NCBI GenBank assembly: GCA_963718315.1
Contig: CAVQZC010000007.1
Location: 124,001 to 188,000, forward strand
DNA length: 64,000 nucleotides
Source of the DNA: CAVQZC01 sp963718315
Lineage (GTDB): Bacteria > Actinomycetota > Thermoleophilia > Gaiellales > JAICJC01
Reading direction: 5' to 3'
The stretch's first letter is position 1; the number at the start of each line of letters is the position of its first letter. The position numbers and the translations under genes were made by a program. The notes under the pieces were generated by a model. It saw only the letters and a list, made by a program, of their open reading frames with translations, was not told where the DNA came from and did no database searches. Shown here one piece after another: positions 24,368 through 33,336 of this stretch.

Positions 24368-27273
24368 CCCCGCGTTCACATGTACAGGTGATGCCTGGAG
24401 CGCGCCTTGCGCGCGCTGTCGCCGGCGCGCGCCTGTGCGCCGCCGCGGTGGTGTCTGCTGTGCTCGGTTTCAGCGCGCCGGAGCACGTCTGGGGCGCGGT
24501 TGCCATCGCCGTCATCCTGGGCGCGGCGTCCGCACTCCAGCTCGCCCGGCCGCATGCGGCGCGCCTCTCGGAGGTACTGCCGGCGGTCGACGTTGCCGCC
24601 GCCGTGGCGCTGATGTGGGTGACTGCTCAGGATCCCCGCCGCTACCTGTTCGGGTTCGTGATGCTGGCCCTGATCGAGGTCGCGCTCGTGCTGGGTGGCC
24701 GCGCGGCCGTGGCCGCGTGGGCGGTCGCCGTCATGGCCTACCTGCCGACCGAGCTGCCCAGGTTCGGGCAGAACGGGTCGTTCGAGGGGGCGTCCTCCCG
24801 CGTGGTGGTGGCGCTGATCCTGACGCTCGGCGTGCGCTGGCTGATCGGCGAGCTGGACGGTCAGACCCGCCGGCTGGCGGCGAGCAACCACCGGTACGCC
24901 GAGCTGGCGCGCAACTTCCCCGGAGGGTCGATCGTGATGTTCGACCGCGACCTCCGCTTCGACGTGGCGGATGGCGCCGGGCTGGGGTACCACGGCCTGT
25001 CCAGCGACCGGATGGTGGGCAAGACGCTCTACGACGTGTTCCCCTACGACGTGATCGCGCAGGTCGAGTCGCAGTACGAGGACGTGTTCCGCGGCCTCGC
25101 CGGCACCCGCAAGGTGGCCTGGGGCGGCCGGATCTACCTGTCGCAGGTGGTGGCGCTCCACGACGGTGCCGGGACAGTCTGGGGGATGGGTGTTGCGCTG
25201 GACGTCACCGAGTCCGAGCAGGCTGAGCGCACGCTGCGAGAGTCCGAGCGGCGCCTGCGCGACGTGCTCCAGAACATCGACCTGCTGGCCACGATCACCG
25301 GCGTCGACGGCCGCATCCTGTACGTCAACCGAGCGCTGTCCGAGCTCACCGGTCAGAGCGAGGAGGAGCTGCTGGGGTGCCACTGGGTGCGGGAGCTGTC
25401 CTCCGACGAGGACGCAGACGTCGTCGAGTACTTCTACTCTGAGCTGCGCGCAGGGCGCATCGTCGGCCACGACGAGAACTCGATCCGCCGGCCCGACGGC
25501 GACTCCCGGCTGATCGCCTGGAGCAACACGATCCTGCGGAACGCCGACGGCTCGATCTACGGCGCCGCCAGCATCGGGTTGGACATCACCGAGGAGCGGC
25601 GGCGCCAGCTGGCGCTGCGGGACAGCGAGGAGCGCTTCCGGATCCTCTCCACCCACGCCCCCGTCGGCATCTTCCAGACCGACGCCGACGGCGCCTGCCT
25701 GTACGTCAACGAGCGCTGGTGCGAGATCGCCGGCCTGACGGCGGCCGACGCGATGGGGGCGGGATGGACTGCGGTCATGCATCCCGAGGAGATCGACGAG
25801 GTGCGGGACTGCTGGCGCCGCGCGCTGGCCGAGGCCTCCTCGTTCTCGATGGAGCTGCGCTACCGGTCGCCGGACGGCCGGGTCACCTGGGTGTCGTCGA
25901 ACGCCGTGCCGCTGCTCGGCGAGGACGGCTCACTGCAGGGGCACATCGGGACGGTGGTGGACATCAGCGAGCAGAAGTTCGCGGCCGAGGCGATCGCCGA
26001 CTCGGAACGGACGCTGCGCACCGTCACCGACAACATGACCGACGTGATCTTCGTGTACGGGATGGACCGGCGGCTGCAGTATGTGACTCCGTCGTTCGAG
26101 AAGCTGACCGGGTTCCCCGTGGAGGTGCTGCGCGAGCGGAACATCCTGGGCGACGTCCACCCCGAGGATCACCCGCGGATGCTCTCGCTGTGGCGCGGGC
26201 TGTTCGTCGGCGAGCCCTACACCGGCGCGGAGTTCCGGATCAAGAACCGGGACGGCAGCGAGAAGTGGTGCTGGAGCGCGGGGCAGCCGGTCTACGACGC
26301 CGACGGGGTCCAGATCGGCGTGCAGATCCGCGACGCTGACATCAGCTCCCGTAAGCGGGCGGAACTGCGGGTGCGCGAGAGCGAGGAGCGGGCACGGTCG
26401 ATCATCGAGAGCACCAACGAGGCGTTCCTGGCCGGCGACCTCGACGGCACCGTGATGGAGTGGAACCCGGCCGCCGAGGGGATCTTCGGCTGGGAGCGCG
26501 ACGATGTGCTCGGCCAGAACCTGGCTGCCGTGCTGGCGGCGCCCTCGTCGCAGGCAGAGCTGATGGGGCTGCTGCAGCGCGCGGTCGACGCCGACGGCCA
26601 CCAGGGCGAGGTCAGCGAGTTCATGGCGCGGCGCCGGGACGGCACCGAGTTCCCGGTCGAGGTGACGCTGTGGACGACCCAGACCAGCTTCAACATGTTC
26701 CTGCGCGACATCACGGCTCGGAAGCTTCGCGAGGAGAAGGTCACGTTCATGGCCTACCACGACCGGCTGACCGGGCTTCCCAACCGGGCCATGTTCGACC
26801 AGCACCTCGGCCTCGTGCTGGCGCGCGCCCGCCACGACGGCGGAGCAGCGGCGCTGCTGTTCATGGACATCGACCGCTTCAAGCACGTCAACGACACGCT
26901 CGGGCACGAGGCCGGCGACGAACTGCTGCGCCAGGTCGGCGAGCGCCTGCGCCGCGCGGCGCGCAACTCCGACCTCGTTGTCCGCCTGGGCGGCGACGAG
27001 CTCGCGATCGTCCTCTCCGACCTCGAGCGCGAGACCGCCTCGACCGTGGCCGAGATGGTGGCGCGCCGGGTGCAGGCCGAGTTCAGCGCACCGTTCGACC
27101 TGGGCGGCAGGATGCTCCAGACGTCGGCCAGCATCGGCATCGCGATCCACCCCGTGCACGCGACCGACGGACGCGAGTTGGTGTCCGCCGCCGACCGCGG
27201 CATGTACCAGTCGAAGCGCTCCGGGCCCGGTGGCTACGCGTTCGCCCCGATGGGCGACGCGGAAGCCGCCTGA
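24364..27273 (+). CDS. Multi-PAS GGDEF (GGDEL) signalling protein
   Basis: 969 residues from ATG 24364. Residues 15-160 hold about five hydrophobic segments; then come five PAS-like domains, four of them with ends such as GVALDVTESEQAERTLRESE, ASIGLDITEERRRQLALRDS, GTVVDISEQKF and IRDADISSRKRAELRVRESE. The C-terminal diguanylate cyclase domain follows: DRLTGLPNRAMFDQHLG, LLFMDIDRFKHVNDTLGHEA and VRLGGDELAIVL. The signature is GGDEL instead of GGDEF, a substitution tolerated in several active cyclases. No EAL domain follows. A membrane-bound sensor likely to set c-di-GMP in response to small ligands. Confidence 0.88.
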   Translation: MTPRSHVQVMPGARLARAVAGARLCAAAVVSAVLGFSAPEHVWGAVAIAVILGAASALQLARPHAARLSEVLPAVDVAAAVALMWVTAQDPRRYLFGFVMLALIEVALVLGGRAAVAAWAVAVMAYLPTELPRFGQNGSFEGASSRVVVALILTLGVRWLIGELDGQTRRLAASNHRYAELARNFPGGSIVMFDRDLRFDVADGAGLGYHGLSSDRMVGKTLYDVFPYDVIAQVESQYEDVFRGLAGTRKVAWGGRIYLSQVVALHDGAGTVWGMGVALDVTESEQAERTLRESERRLRDVLQNIDLLATITGVDGRILYVNRALSELTGQSEEELLGCHWVRELSSDEDADVVEYFYSELRAGRIVGHDENSIRRPDGDSRLIAWSNTILRNADGSIYGAASIGLDITEERRRQLALRDSEERFRILSTHAPVGIFQTDADGACLYVNERWCEIAGLTAADAMGAGWTAVMHPEEIDEVRDCWRRALAEASSFSMELRYRSPDGRVTWVSSNAVPLLGEDGSLQGHIGTVVDISEQKFAAEAIADSERTLRTVTDNMTDVIFVYGMDRRLQYVTPSFEKLTGFPVEVLRERNILGDVHPEDHPRMLSLWRGLFVGEPYTGAEFRIKNRDGSEKWCWSAGQPVYDADGVQIGVQIRDADISSRKRAELRVRESEERARSIIESTNEAFLAGDLDGTVMEWNPAAEGIFGWERDDVLGQNLAAVLAAPSSQAELMGLLQRAVDADGHQGEVSEFMARRRDGTEFPVEVTLWTTQTSFNMFLRDITARKLREEKVTFMAYHDRLTGLPNRAMFDQHLGLVLARARHDGGAAALLFMDIDRFKHVNDTLGHEAGDELLRQVGERLRRAARNSDLVVRLGGDELAIVLSDLERETASTVAEMVARRVQAEFSAPFDLGGRMLQTSASIGIAIHPVHATDGRELVSAADRGMYQSKRSGPGGYAFAPMGDAEAA

Positions 27274-27310
27274 CCGGGTACGATCCGCCACAGATGGCAA
27301 CGGAGTGCAT

Positions 27311-27406
27311 GTGACATCCGAGTCGACCTCGCGCTGGTGGCTACTGGTCACGGTGGCAGTGCTGATCGCACTGCTGGTGCTCGTGATCGCGTTCACGAAG
27401 GCGTAG
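27311..27406 (+). CDS. 31-residue single-helix membrane peptide
   Basis: GTG 27311 encodes TSESTSRWWLLVTVAVLIALL plus nine more residues, a single membrane helix with Trp-Trp at its start. A TACGAT -10 lies at 27279-27284 and GGAG is ten bases before the start. It is too short for homology, but helix quality and promoter placement support expression. Confidence 0.45.
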   Translation: MTSESTSRWWLLVTVAVLIALLVLVIAFTKA

Positions 27407-27420
27407 GCGCACAGGCTGGC

Positions 27421-28815
27421 ATGGCCGCCACCGCCGAGATCCGCAGCCTCAACCCGGCTGACCCGGACGACGTCGTCGCAACCGTCGCTCCGGCCGGCGG
27501 GATCGAGGTCGACCGCGCCCTTCGCGACGCGGGGGCGGCGGCCGGCGGGTGGGGCGGTTCGCCCGCGGCTGCCCGCGGCGAGGCGCTGAGGCGCGCCGCC
27601 GATGACGTCGAGGCCGACGCCTCCGCGCTGGCAGACCTGATCTGCCGGGAGGTCGGCAAGCCGATCGTCGAGGCGCGGGGCGAGATCGCCCGCACGGTCG
27701 CCATCCTGCGCTTCTACAGCGGGGTCGTGCTCGACCCCGAAGGCGAGAGCTACCCGCCCAGCGACGGCCGCTCGCTGCTGGTCACGCGGCGGGCGCCCCG
27801 CGGAGTGGTCGGCCTGATCACGCCCTGGAATTTCCCGCTGGCGATCCCGGCCTGGAAGCTTGCGCCCGCGCTGGCATACGGCAACGTCTGCGTGTGGAAG
27901 CCGTCGCAGCATGCGCCGGCGTGCGCCGACCGACTGGCCGAGATCCTCCGCCGGCACCTGCCGGAGGACGTCGTCGGCGTCGTCCACGGCGAGGGTGAGA
28001 CGGGCGCCGCCCTGGTCGCCGGCGCCGGCCTGCGGGCGCTCTCGTTCACCGGCTCGGAGCGCGTCGGCCACGAGGTTGCCACACAGCTTGCCGCCCGCGG
28101 GATCGCAGCCCAGTGCGAGATGGGCGGCCAGAACGCCTCGATCGTGCTGGCGGACGCCGACGTCGAGGCTTCGGCGGCGATGATTGCGTCGGCCGCGATG
28201 GGGTATGCCGGCCAGAAGTGCACCGCCACCGGCCGGGTGGTGTGTGAGCGGGGGGTGGCCGGCGAGATGCGCGACGCCCTGGTTGCGGCGATCGACCTGA
28301 TGGGGATCACCGACCCGGCGTCGGACGCCTGCCAGGTCGGGCCGCTGATCACGCCCGAGGCGCGCGAGAACGGGCTGGCGGCCGTCGGCCGCGCGCGCGA
28401 CGCCGGAGGCCGGGTGCTGACCGGCGGCGCTGCGCCCGACGATGCCGGCTGGTACCTGCGGCCGACGCTGGTCGAGGTCGACGACCCCGCGGCGGAGATC
28501 GCCCAGGAGGAGGTCTTCGCGCCGGTCTGCGCCTTCATCGAGGCGGCGGACGCGGCCGAGGCCAGGGAGATCGCCGACGGTGTTCGCTACGGCCTCTCGA
28601 CAGCCGTCTACACCCGCGATCTCGACCGGGCGCTGGAGCTCGCCCGGACGCTGCAGACCGGCCTCGTGCGCATCAACCAGCCGACTGCAGGCGTCGACTT
28701 CCACGTCCCGTTCGGCGGCGAGAAGGCGTCCGGGTTCGGGCCGCGCGAGCAGGGCAGGGCGGCCCGCGAGTTCTACACGTCGACCCGCACCATCCTGGTC
28801 TCGCCCAGTTCCTGA
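27421..28815 (+). CDS. NAD(P)-dependent aldehyde dehydrogenase
   Basis: 464 residues covering the whole aldehyde dehydrogenase fold. GLITPWNFPLAIPAWKLAPA and LSFTGSERVGHEVA bind the cofactor, Glu233 in CEMGGQN and Cys267 in GYAGQKCTATGRV are the catalytic pair, and the end holds INQPTAGVDFHVPFGGEKAS. The C-terminal PTAGVDFHVPFGG form resembles alpha-ketoglutaric semialdehyde and related sugar-acid-pathway dehydrogenases, but no pathway neighbours confirm that. Substrate unassigned. Confidence 0.88.
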   Translation: MAATAEIRSLNPADPDDVVATVAPAGGIEVDRALRDAGAAAGGWGGSPAAARGEALRRAADDVEADASALADLICREVGKPIVEARGEIARTVAILRFYSGVVLDPEGESYPPSDGRSLLVTRRAPRGVVGLITPWNFPLAIPAWKLAPALAYGNVCVWKPSQHAPACADRLAEILRRHLPEDVVGVVHGEGETGAALVAGAGLRALSFTGSERVGHEVATQLAARGIAAQCEMGGQNASIVLADADVEASAAMIASAAMGYAGQKCTATGRVVCERGVAGEMRDALVAAIDLMGITDPASDACQVGPLITPEARENGLAAVGRARDAGGRVLTGGAAPDDAGWYLRPTLVEVDDPAAEIAQEEVFAPVCAFIEAADAAEAREIADGVRYGLSTAVYTRDLDRALELARTLQTGLVRINQPTAGVDFHVPFGGEKASGFGPREQGRAAREFYTSTRTILVSPSS

Positions 28816-28829
28816 GCGGGACACCTGGG

Positions 28830-29345
28830 GTGGCCGCGACAGGAATCGTCATCCCCTTCGAGCAGGCCGAAGCGGCAGTCTCGCGATGGCGGCGGGCGTC
28901 CACCACGGACGGAGCCGAGGGTATGCCGGCGCACGTCACGCTGATCTACCCCTTCGTCGACGACTCGCAGCTGGTGGCGCGCCAGGTGAGGGAGATCGAA
29001 GCGGTGCTCTCGACGTTCTCGCAGTTCGACGTCCGCTTCGCAACGTTCGGCCGGTTCGACGGGGCGCCGTCGGTGCTGTACCTGGAGCCCGACTCGGCGC
29101 AGCCGTTCGTCGACATGATCGAAGCCATCGCCGAGCAATTCCCGGAGTACCCTCCCTTCGGCGGGGAGTTCGACACCGTGGTTCCGCACCTCACCGTCGC
29201 AGAGACGGCCGACACGGTGCTGCTCGATGACGCCCAGCAGGACGTCGCTCGGCACGTGCCGATCGTCGCTCGTGCCACCGAGGTGCACGTGATGGAGCAT
29301 CGCGGGGCGGACGGCTGGTGCATCCGCGACCGCATCGCCCTGTAG
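28830..29345 (+). CDS. 2H phosphoesterase / RNA ligase-like protein
   Basis: 171 residues with the two HxT motifs of the 2H superfamily: HVTLIYPF near residue 34 and HLTVAET near residue 118. The spacing is typical of the 2'-5' RNA ligase/cyclic phosphodiesterase-like (LigT-related) group. It probably acts on a cyclic phosphate or a 2',5' bond; the substrate is unknown. GTG 28830 follows the aldehyde dehydrogenase by 14 bases, so co-transcription is likely. Confidence 0.8.
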   Translation: MAATGIVIPFEQAEAAVSRWRRASTTDGAEGMPAHVTLIYPFVDDSQLVARQVREIEAVLSTFSQFDVRFATFGRFDGAPSVLYLEPDSAQPFVDMIEAIAEQFPEYPPFGGEFDTVVPHLTVAETADTVLLDDAQQDVARHVPIVARATEVHVMEHRGADGWCIRDRIAL

Positions 29346-29359
29346 GGTTGCCCGGCTGG

Positions 29360-29365
29360 TAGAAT
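29360..29365 (+). promoter_or_regulatory. -10 box of the NAD salvage operon
   Basis: TAGAAT lies 36 bases before GTG 29402 in the only spacer ahead of nrtR-pncB-nadE. No good -35 is visible. The following bases (AGTCACGAGGTCTAAAAGG) are the obvious place for an NrtR-type operator, but I see no strong palindrome. Confidence 0.45.
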
Positions 29366-29401
29366 AGTCACGAGGTCTAAAAGGTCGAACAGGACTGACT
29401 C

Positions 29402-30103
29402 GTGGCCGACAGCAGGCGCACACCCAAGGTCGCAGCCGACGTGGCGGCATTCGCCTATCTGAGCGGTGCAATGAACGTGCTGCTCGTCCGCCGGCGCTAC
29501 AAGCCGTTCGAGAGCTACTGGGCCCTCCCCGGTGGCGGGCTCGAGGCCGACGAGACGCTGGAGCAGGCGGCCGTTCGCGAGCTGCGGGAGGAGACCGGGG
29601 TGGAGGACGTCTACCTCGAGCAGCTGGCCACCTTCTCGGAGCTCGACCGCGACCCCCGCGGCCGGGTCATCTCCTGCTGCTACCTGGCGCTGGTCGACGG
29701 CGGCGCCGTCACGCTGGCGGCGGGCTCGGACGCTCGCGAGGCGGTCTGGCGCCCCCTGCAACCGCTGCTGGACGAGGTCGCAAAGGGGTCGACGCTGGCC
29801 TTCGACCACGACAGCATCCTGCAGTACGCCCGTCGCCGCCTCGCGTACAAGCTGGAGTATCAGAACGTCGCCTGGAGCCTGCTTCCCGACACGTTCACCA
29901 TGACCGAGCTGCGGCACGTCTACGAGGCGGGCATCGGACGAGCATTCGAGCCCAACAACTTCAGGCGCATCGCGCTCGGCTGGGGCGTGCTCGCCGAGAC
30001 CGGCGAGCGGCCCACCGGCGGCCGTCCGGCGGCGCTCTACCGCTTCGCCGACAAACGGCCGCTGATCCTGGCCGAGAGTGCGCGCTACCGGAGGTCGTCA
30101 TGA
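29402..30103 (+). CDS. nrtR: NrtR-like Nudix regulator of NAD metabolism
   Basis: 233 residues: an N-terminal Nudix domain (PGGGLEADETLEQAAVREL followed by REETGVE, residues about 43-67) and a C-terminal winged-helix part (LPDTFTMTELRHVYEAGIGR, then FRRIALGWGVL and GRPAALYRF). This two-domain layout is that of NrtR, an ADP-ribose-responsive repressor of NAD synthesis genes. Its stop overlaps the pncB start, and pncB-nadE follow, fitting control of its own operon. The Nudix box keeps REExxEE-type residues, so hydrolase activity on ADP-ribose is also possible. Confidence 0.85.
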   Translation: MADSRRTPKVAADVAAFAYLSGAMNVLLVRRRYKPFESYWALPGGGLEADETLEQAAVRELREETGVEDVYLEQLATFSELDRDPRGRVISCCYLALVDGGAVTLAAGSDAREAVWRPLQPLLDEVAKGSTLAFDHDSILQYARRRLAYKLEYQNVAWSLLPDTFTMTELRHVYEAGIGRAFEPNNFRRIALGWGVLAETGERPTGGRPAALYRFADKRPLILAESARYRRSS

Positions 30104-31401
30104 CCGCGCTGCCCAGCGAGCTGCTGACCGATCGCTACCAGTTCACGATGGCCGACTCGTATCTGGCCGAGGGAACCGCGGACGGTCGCGTCGCGTTCGA
30201 GCTGTTCGTCCGCGAGCTGCCGCCGCGGCGCGGCTTCCTGATGGCGGCCGGCCTCGCCCAGGTGGTCGAGCTGCTGGTCGGTCTGCAGTTCGGTGACGAG
30301 TCGCTGCGGTACCTGCGGAGCAGCGGCACGGCGTCCGCGGCGCTGTGCGAACGGCTAACGACGCTTCGCTTCGACGGCGACCTCCACGCCGTGCCCGAGG
30401 GCACTGCCGTCGCCGCGGGCGAACCGCTGCTGCGGGTCGAGGGCTCGCGGCTGCTCTGCCAGTTGGTCGAGTCGGTGTTGCTGAACCAGACGAACTTCCA
30501 GACGCTGATCGCAACTAAGGCGGCGCGCCTGGTGATCGCTGCGGCCGGTCGGCCCGTGGTCGACTTCGGGCTCCGCCGCGCGCACGGCGCCGACGCCGGA
30601 GTGCTCGCCGCCCGCGCGGCCTACCTGGGCGGGTGCGCCGCCACCGCGACGGTGGCGGCCGGAATGCTGTGGGACATCCCGACGGTCGGTACGATGGCGC
30701 ACAGCTTCGTAATGGGCCACGAGACCGAGCTGGCAGCGTTCGAGCAGTTGCTGCGCGACAAACCCGCAGACGCGGTGCTGCTGATAGACACCTACGACAC
30801 CGTCAATGGCGCCCGCGTTGCGGTGGAGGCGGCCCGCACCACGGGCATCCGCCCGCGCGGGGTGCGGCTCGATTCCGGCGACCTCGACGTGCTCTCGCGG
30901 CAGGTGCGGGAGGTGCTCGACGCCGGCGGCCTCGAGCAGACGGCAATCCTGGTATCGGGAGACCTCGACGAGTACCTGATCGCCGGTCTGGTCGAGTCAG
31001 GCGCGCCGATCGACTCGTTTGGCGTCGGCACGGCTCTGGTCACCAGCTCCGACGCTCCCGCGCTGGGCGGCGTCTACAAGCTCGTCGAGAGCGACGGCCG
31101 CCCGGTGATGAAGATGTCGTCCGGGAAGGCGACGCTGCCCGGCCGCCATCAGGTGTTTCGCAACGGCGGCCCCGACGTGATCGGGATGTCGGACGAGGAG
31201 CTGCCCGGACGGGCGCTGCTGGAGGCGGTGCTGGTCGCCGGCCAGCCGGTGCGGCCGCTGCCGACGCTCGCCGACAGTCGTTCATACGCCGCGCAGGAGC
31301 TCGCCGCGCTACCGTCTCGGACGCGTGACTTGTTCAACCCATCCCCTCTCGAAACCCGGCTTTCGCCACAGGCTTCGGCGCTCAAGGAGCTGTTGACATG
31401 A
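30100..31401 (+). CDS. pncB: Nicotinate phosphoribosyltransferase
   Basis: 433 residues. It makes nicotinate mononucleotide from nicotinate and PRPP in the Preiss-Handler salvage route. Family marks are LLTDRYQFTMADSYL at the N-terminus, VDFGLRRAHGADAGVLAARA, GTMAHSFVMGHE, the RLDSGDL phosphate-binding loop and FGVGTALVTSSDAPALGGVY. ATG 30100 overlaps nrtR and the stop overlaps nadE. Length is normal and the frame intact. Confidence 0.93.
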   Translation: MTALPSELLTDRYQFTMADSYLAEGTADGRVAFELFVRELPPRRGFLMAAGLAQVVELLVGLQFGDESLRYLRSSGTASAALCERLTTLRFDGDLHAVPEGTAVAAGEPLLRVEGSRLLCQLVESVLLNQTNFQTLIATKAARLVIAAAGRPVVDFGLRRAHGADAGVLAARAAYLGGCAATATVAAGMLWDIPTVGTMAHSFVMGHETELAAFEQLLRDKPADAVLLIDTYDTVNGARVAVEAARTTGIRPRGVRLDSGDLDVLSRQVREVLDAGGLEQTAILVSGDLDEYLIAGLVESGAPIDSFGVGTALVTSSDAPALGGVYKLVESDGRPVMKMSSGKATLPGRHQVFRNGGPDVIGMSDEELPGRALLEAVLVAGQPVRPLPTLADSRSYAAQELAALPSRTRDLFNPSPLETRLSPQASALKELLT

Positions 31402-32273
31402 GCAACGACACACCTGCCCTCGGACGGCTCGACCGGGTGCACCTGATCCGCTCCGACGCCGAGATCGAGTCGATGCTCGAGGCGAAGTGCCAGCGGCTGC
31501 ACCAGGTGCTCGAGGGCGCCGGCCGGTCGCGGGTCGCAGTCGGCCTGTCGGGCGGCATCGACTCGTCGGTGGCGATGGCGCTTGCCGCGCGTGCTCTCGG
31601 CCCCGAGAACGTGATTGCCATCCGGCTGCCCTCGCGGCACACCGAGCAGGTGCACCTCGACGACGCCGCCGCGTGCGCGGAGGCCGCGAAGCTGCCGCCC
31701 GAGAACATGCTGACGATCTCGATCGAGCCGCTGCTGGACGGGATCGAGCAGGTGCGGCCGGGCGTGCACGAGGCCGCGCTGCGGTTCGGCAACGCCAGCG
31801 CGCGGGCGCGGATGATCCTGCTCTACGACGTCGCCCAGACATACGACGCGCTGGTGCTGGGCACCGAGAACCGCAGCGAGTACCACCTCGGCTACTTCAC
31901 CCGCTTCGGCGACGCCGCGTCGGACATCGAGCCGATCCACGACCTCTACAAGACCGAGGTACGGACCGCGGCCCGCCTGCTCGGGCAGCCGGAGTCGGTG
32001 ATCGTCAAGCACCCGACGGCCGGCCTGTGGGGCGGTCAGACCGACGAGGCGGAGCTGGGATTCAGCTACCGCGACGCCGATCTGGTGATGGTCGCGATGC
32101 AGGAGCTCGGCATGAACGTCGCCGAGGCATCCGAGCGCACCGGAGTGCCCGCCGACGTCGCCCAGCGGATCGACCAGCGCGTGCGGTCGGTCGCCTGGAA
32201 GCACGTCGTACCCCACGCTTGTAGAGCGTTCCCGAAAACGACGAAGGCCCTCCGGGCGGAGGGCCTTCGATGA
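31398..32273 (+). CDS. nadE: NH3-dependent NAD+ synthetase
   Basis: 291 residues of the ammonia-dependent N-type ATP pyrophosphatase: the P loop is GLSGGIDSSVAM (residues 49-60), followed by LGTENRSEYHLGYFTRFGDA and LYKTEVRTAARLLG. It amidates nicotinate adenine dinucleotide, the last step after pncB. No glutaminase domain is present. The last ten codons run through a 12-bp-stem hairpin, so the natural stop may have been shifted, or the terminator genuinely overlaps the coding end. Confidence 0.92.
   Translation: MSNDTPALGRLDRVHLIRSDAEIESMLEAKCQRLHQVLEGAGRSRVAVGLSGGIDSSVAMALAARALGPENVIAIRLPSRHTEQVHLDDAAACAEAAKLPPENMLTISIEPLLDGIEQVRPGVHEAALRFGNASARARMILLYDVAQTYDALVLGTENRSEYHLGYFTRFGDAASDIEPIHDLYKTEVRTAARLLGQPESVIVKHPTAGLWGGQTDEAELGFSYRDADLVMVAMQELGMNVAEASERTGVPADVAQRIDQRVRSVAWKHVVPHACRAFPKTTKALRAEGLR
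32242..32269. terminator. Bidirectional terminator between nadE and sigma gene
   Basis: A perfect 12-bp stem (CGAAGGCCCTCC / GGAGGGCCTTCG) with loop GGGC lies between the convergent nadE and sigma factor genes. There is no long T-run on either side. It overlaps the last codons of nadE. Confidence 0.7.
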
Positions 32274-32292
32274 CGTTCGGTGTGGACTGAGG

Positions 32293-33336
32293 TCAGGCGG
32301 CGCGGAGCGGCTGCATGTCAGCCGACGCGGCCAGCTCGCGCAGGGCCTCGGCCTCCAGTTGACGCACGCGCTCGCGGGTCAGCCCGACGATCCGGCCGAT
32401 CTCCTCGAGGTTGCGGGGATCGTTGCCGTCCAGACCGAACCGCAGCTCGAGGATCAGGCGCTTGCGCTCGCCCAGCCGTGCCAGGCCCGCCCGCAGCTTC
32501 TCGTGGCGCAGGTGCGCCTCCGCCAGCTCCTCGGGATTGCCCGCATCCGGGTCGGCGATCATGTCGCCCAGCTCGGAGTCGCCGTCCTCGCCGACCGGCT
32601 CGTGCAGCGAGACCGTCTTGCGCGCCAGTCCCAGCGTCTCGGCAACCGCATCCTGCGACAGCTCGGCGGCGCGGGCGATCTCCTCGTCGGACGGCTCGCG
32701 GCCGAGGCTCGCCTCGAGCGAGCGCCGCGCGCGCTCGATGGCGCGCAGGCGGTCGGACACGTGGACGGGCAGGCGGATGGTGCGGCCGCTGTTGGCGATC
32801 GACCGCTGCACCGCCTGGCGGATCCACCAGGTCGCGTACGTCGAGAACTTGAGGTCGCGGCGCCAGTCGAACTTCTCGACCGCGCGGTTCAGGCCCAGCA
32901 CGCCCTCCTGAATCAGGTCGAGGAAGGGCACGCCCTGGCCGCGGTACTGCTTGGCGATCGACACGACGAGGCGCAGGTTGGACTCGATCATCCGCCGCTT
33001 GGCGACGGGGTCGCCGCTCTCGATGGCCTTCGCGAGCATGACCTCCTCGTCCTTGGTCAGCAGCGGGTAGCGGCCGGCCTGGCGCAGGAAGAGGTCGAGG
33101 CTGTTGGTGGTGGCGATCTCGACGTCGACGACCTCGACCCGCTCCTCGGGGGCCGGGGGATCGACGATCTCGACACCGAGACCAGCCAGCTCGTCGCGGA
33201 GGGCCTGGACATCGTCGCTGTCGAGATCCAGCTCCTGGGCAAGGCCCATCAGCTCGTCCTCGTACAGCACTCCTCGCTCCTGTCCAAGCTCCACCAGGAG
33301 CCGGGCTTCCGGCTCGATGATGAGCTGGTCAGTCAT
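32293..33336 (-). CDS. Principal-type sigma-70 factor (RpoD/SigA-like)
   Basis: 347 residues. A short region 1.1-like head is followed by NSLDLFLRQAGRYPLLTKDE (region 1.2), RMIESNLRLVVSIAKQYRGQ and LDLIQEGVLGLNRAVEKFDW (2.1-2.2), KFSTYATWWIRQAVQRSIA (2.3-2.4), region 3, and region 4 ending EEIGRIVGLTRERVRQLEAE. All DNA-contact regions of a group 1/2 sigma are intact, so it should recognise the TTGACA/TAnnnT promoters noted elsewhere. ATG 33336 is chosen because AGGGAG lies nine bases upstream; TTG 33345 is less likely. Whether it is the main or a secondary group 2 factor cannot be told from this window. Confidence 0.9.
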   Translation of the reverse strand: MTDQLIIEPEARLLVELGQERGVLYEDELMGLAQELDLDSDDVQALRDELAGLGVEIVDPPAPEERVEVVDVEIATTNSLDLFLRQAGRYPLLTKDEEVMLAKAIESGDPVAKRRMIESNLRLVVSIAKQYRGQGVPFLDLIQEGVLGLNRAVEKFDWRRDLKFSTYATWWIRQAVQRSIANSGRTIRLPVHVSDRLRAIERARRSLEASLGREPSDEEIARAAELSQDAVAETLGLARKTVSLHEPVGEDGDSELGDMIADPDAGNPEELAEAHLRHEKLRAGLARLGERKRLILELRFGLDGNDPRNLEEIGRIVGLTRERVRQLEAEALRELAASADMQPLRAA

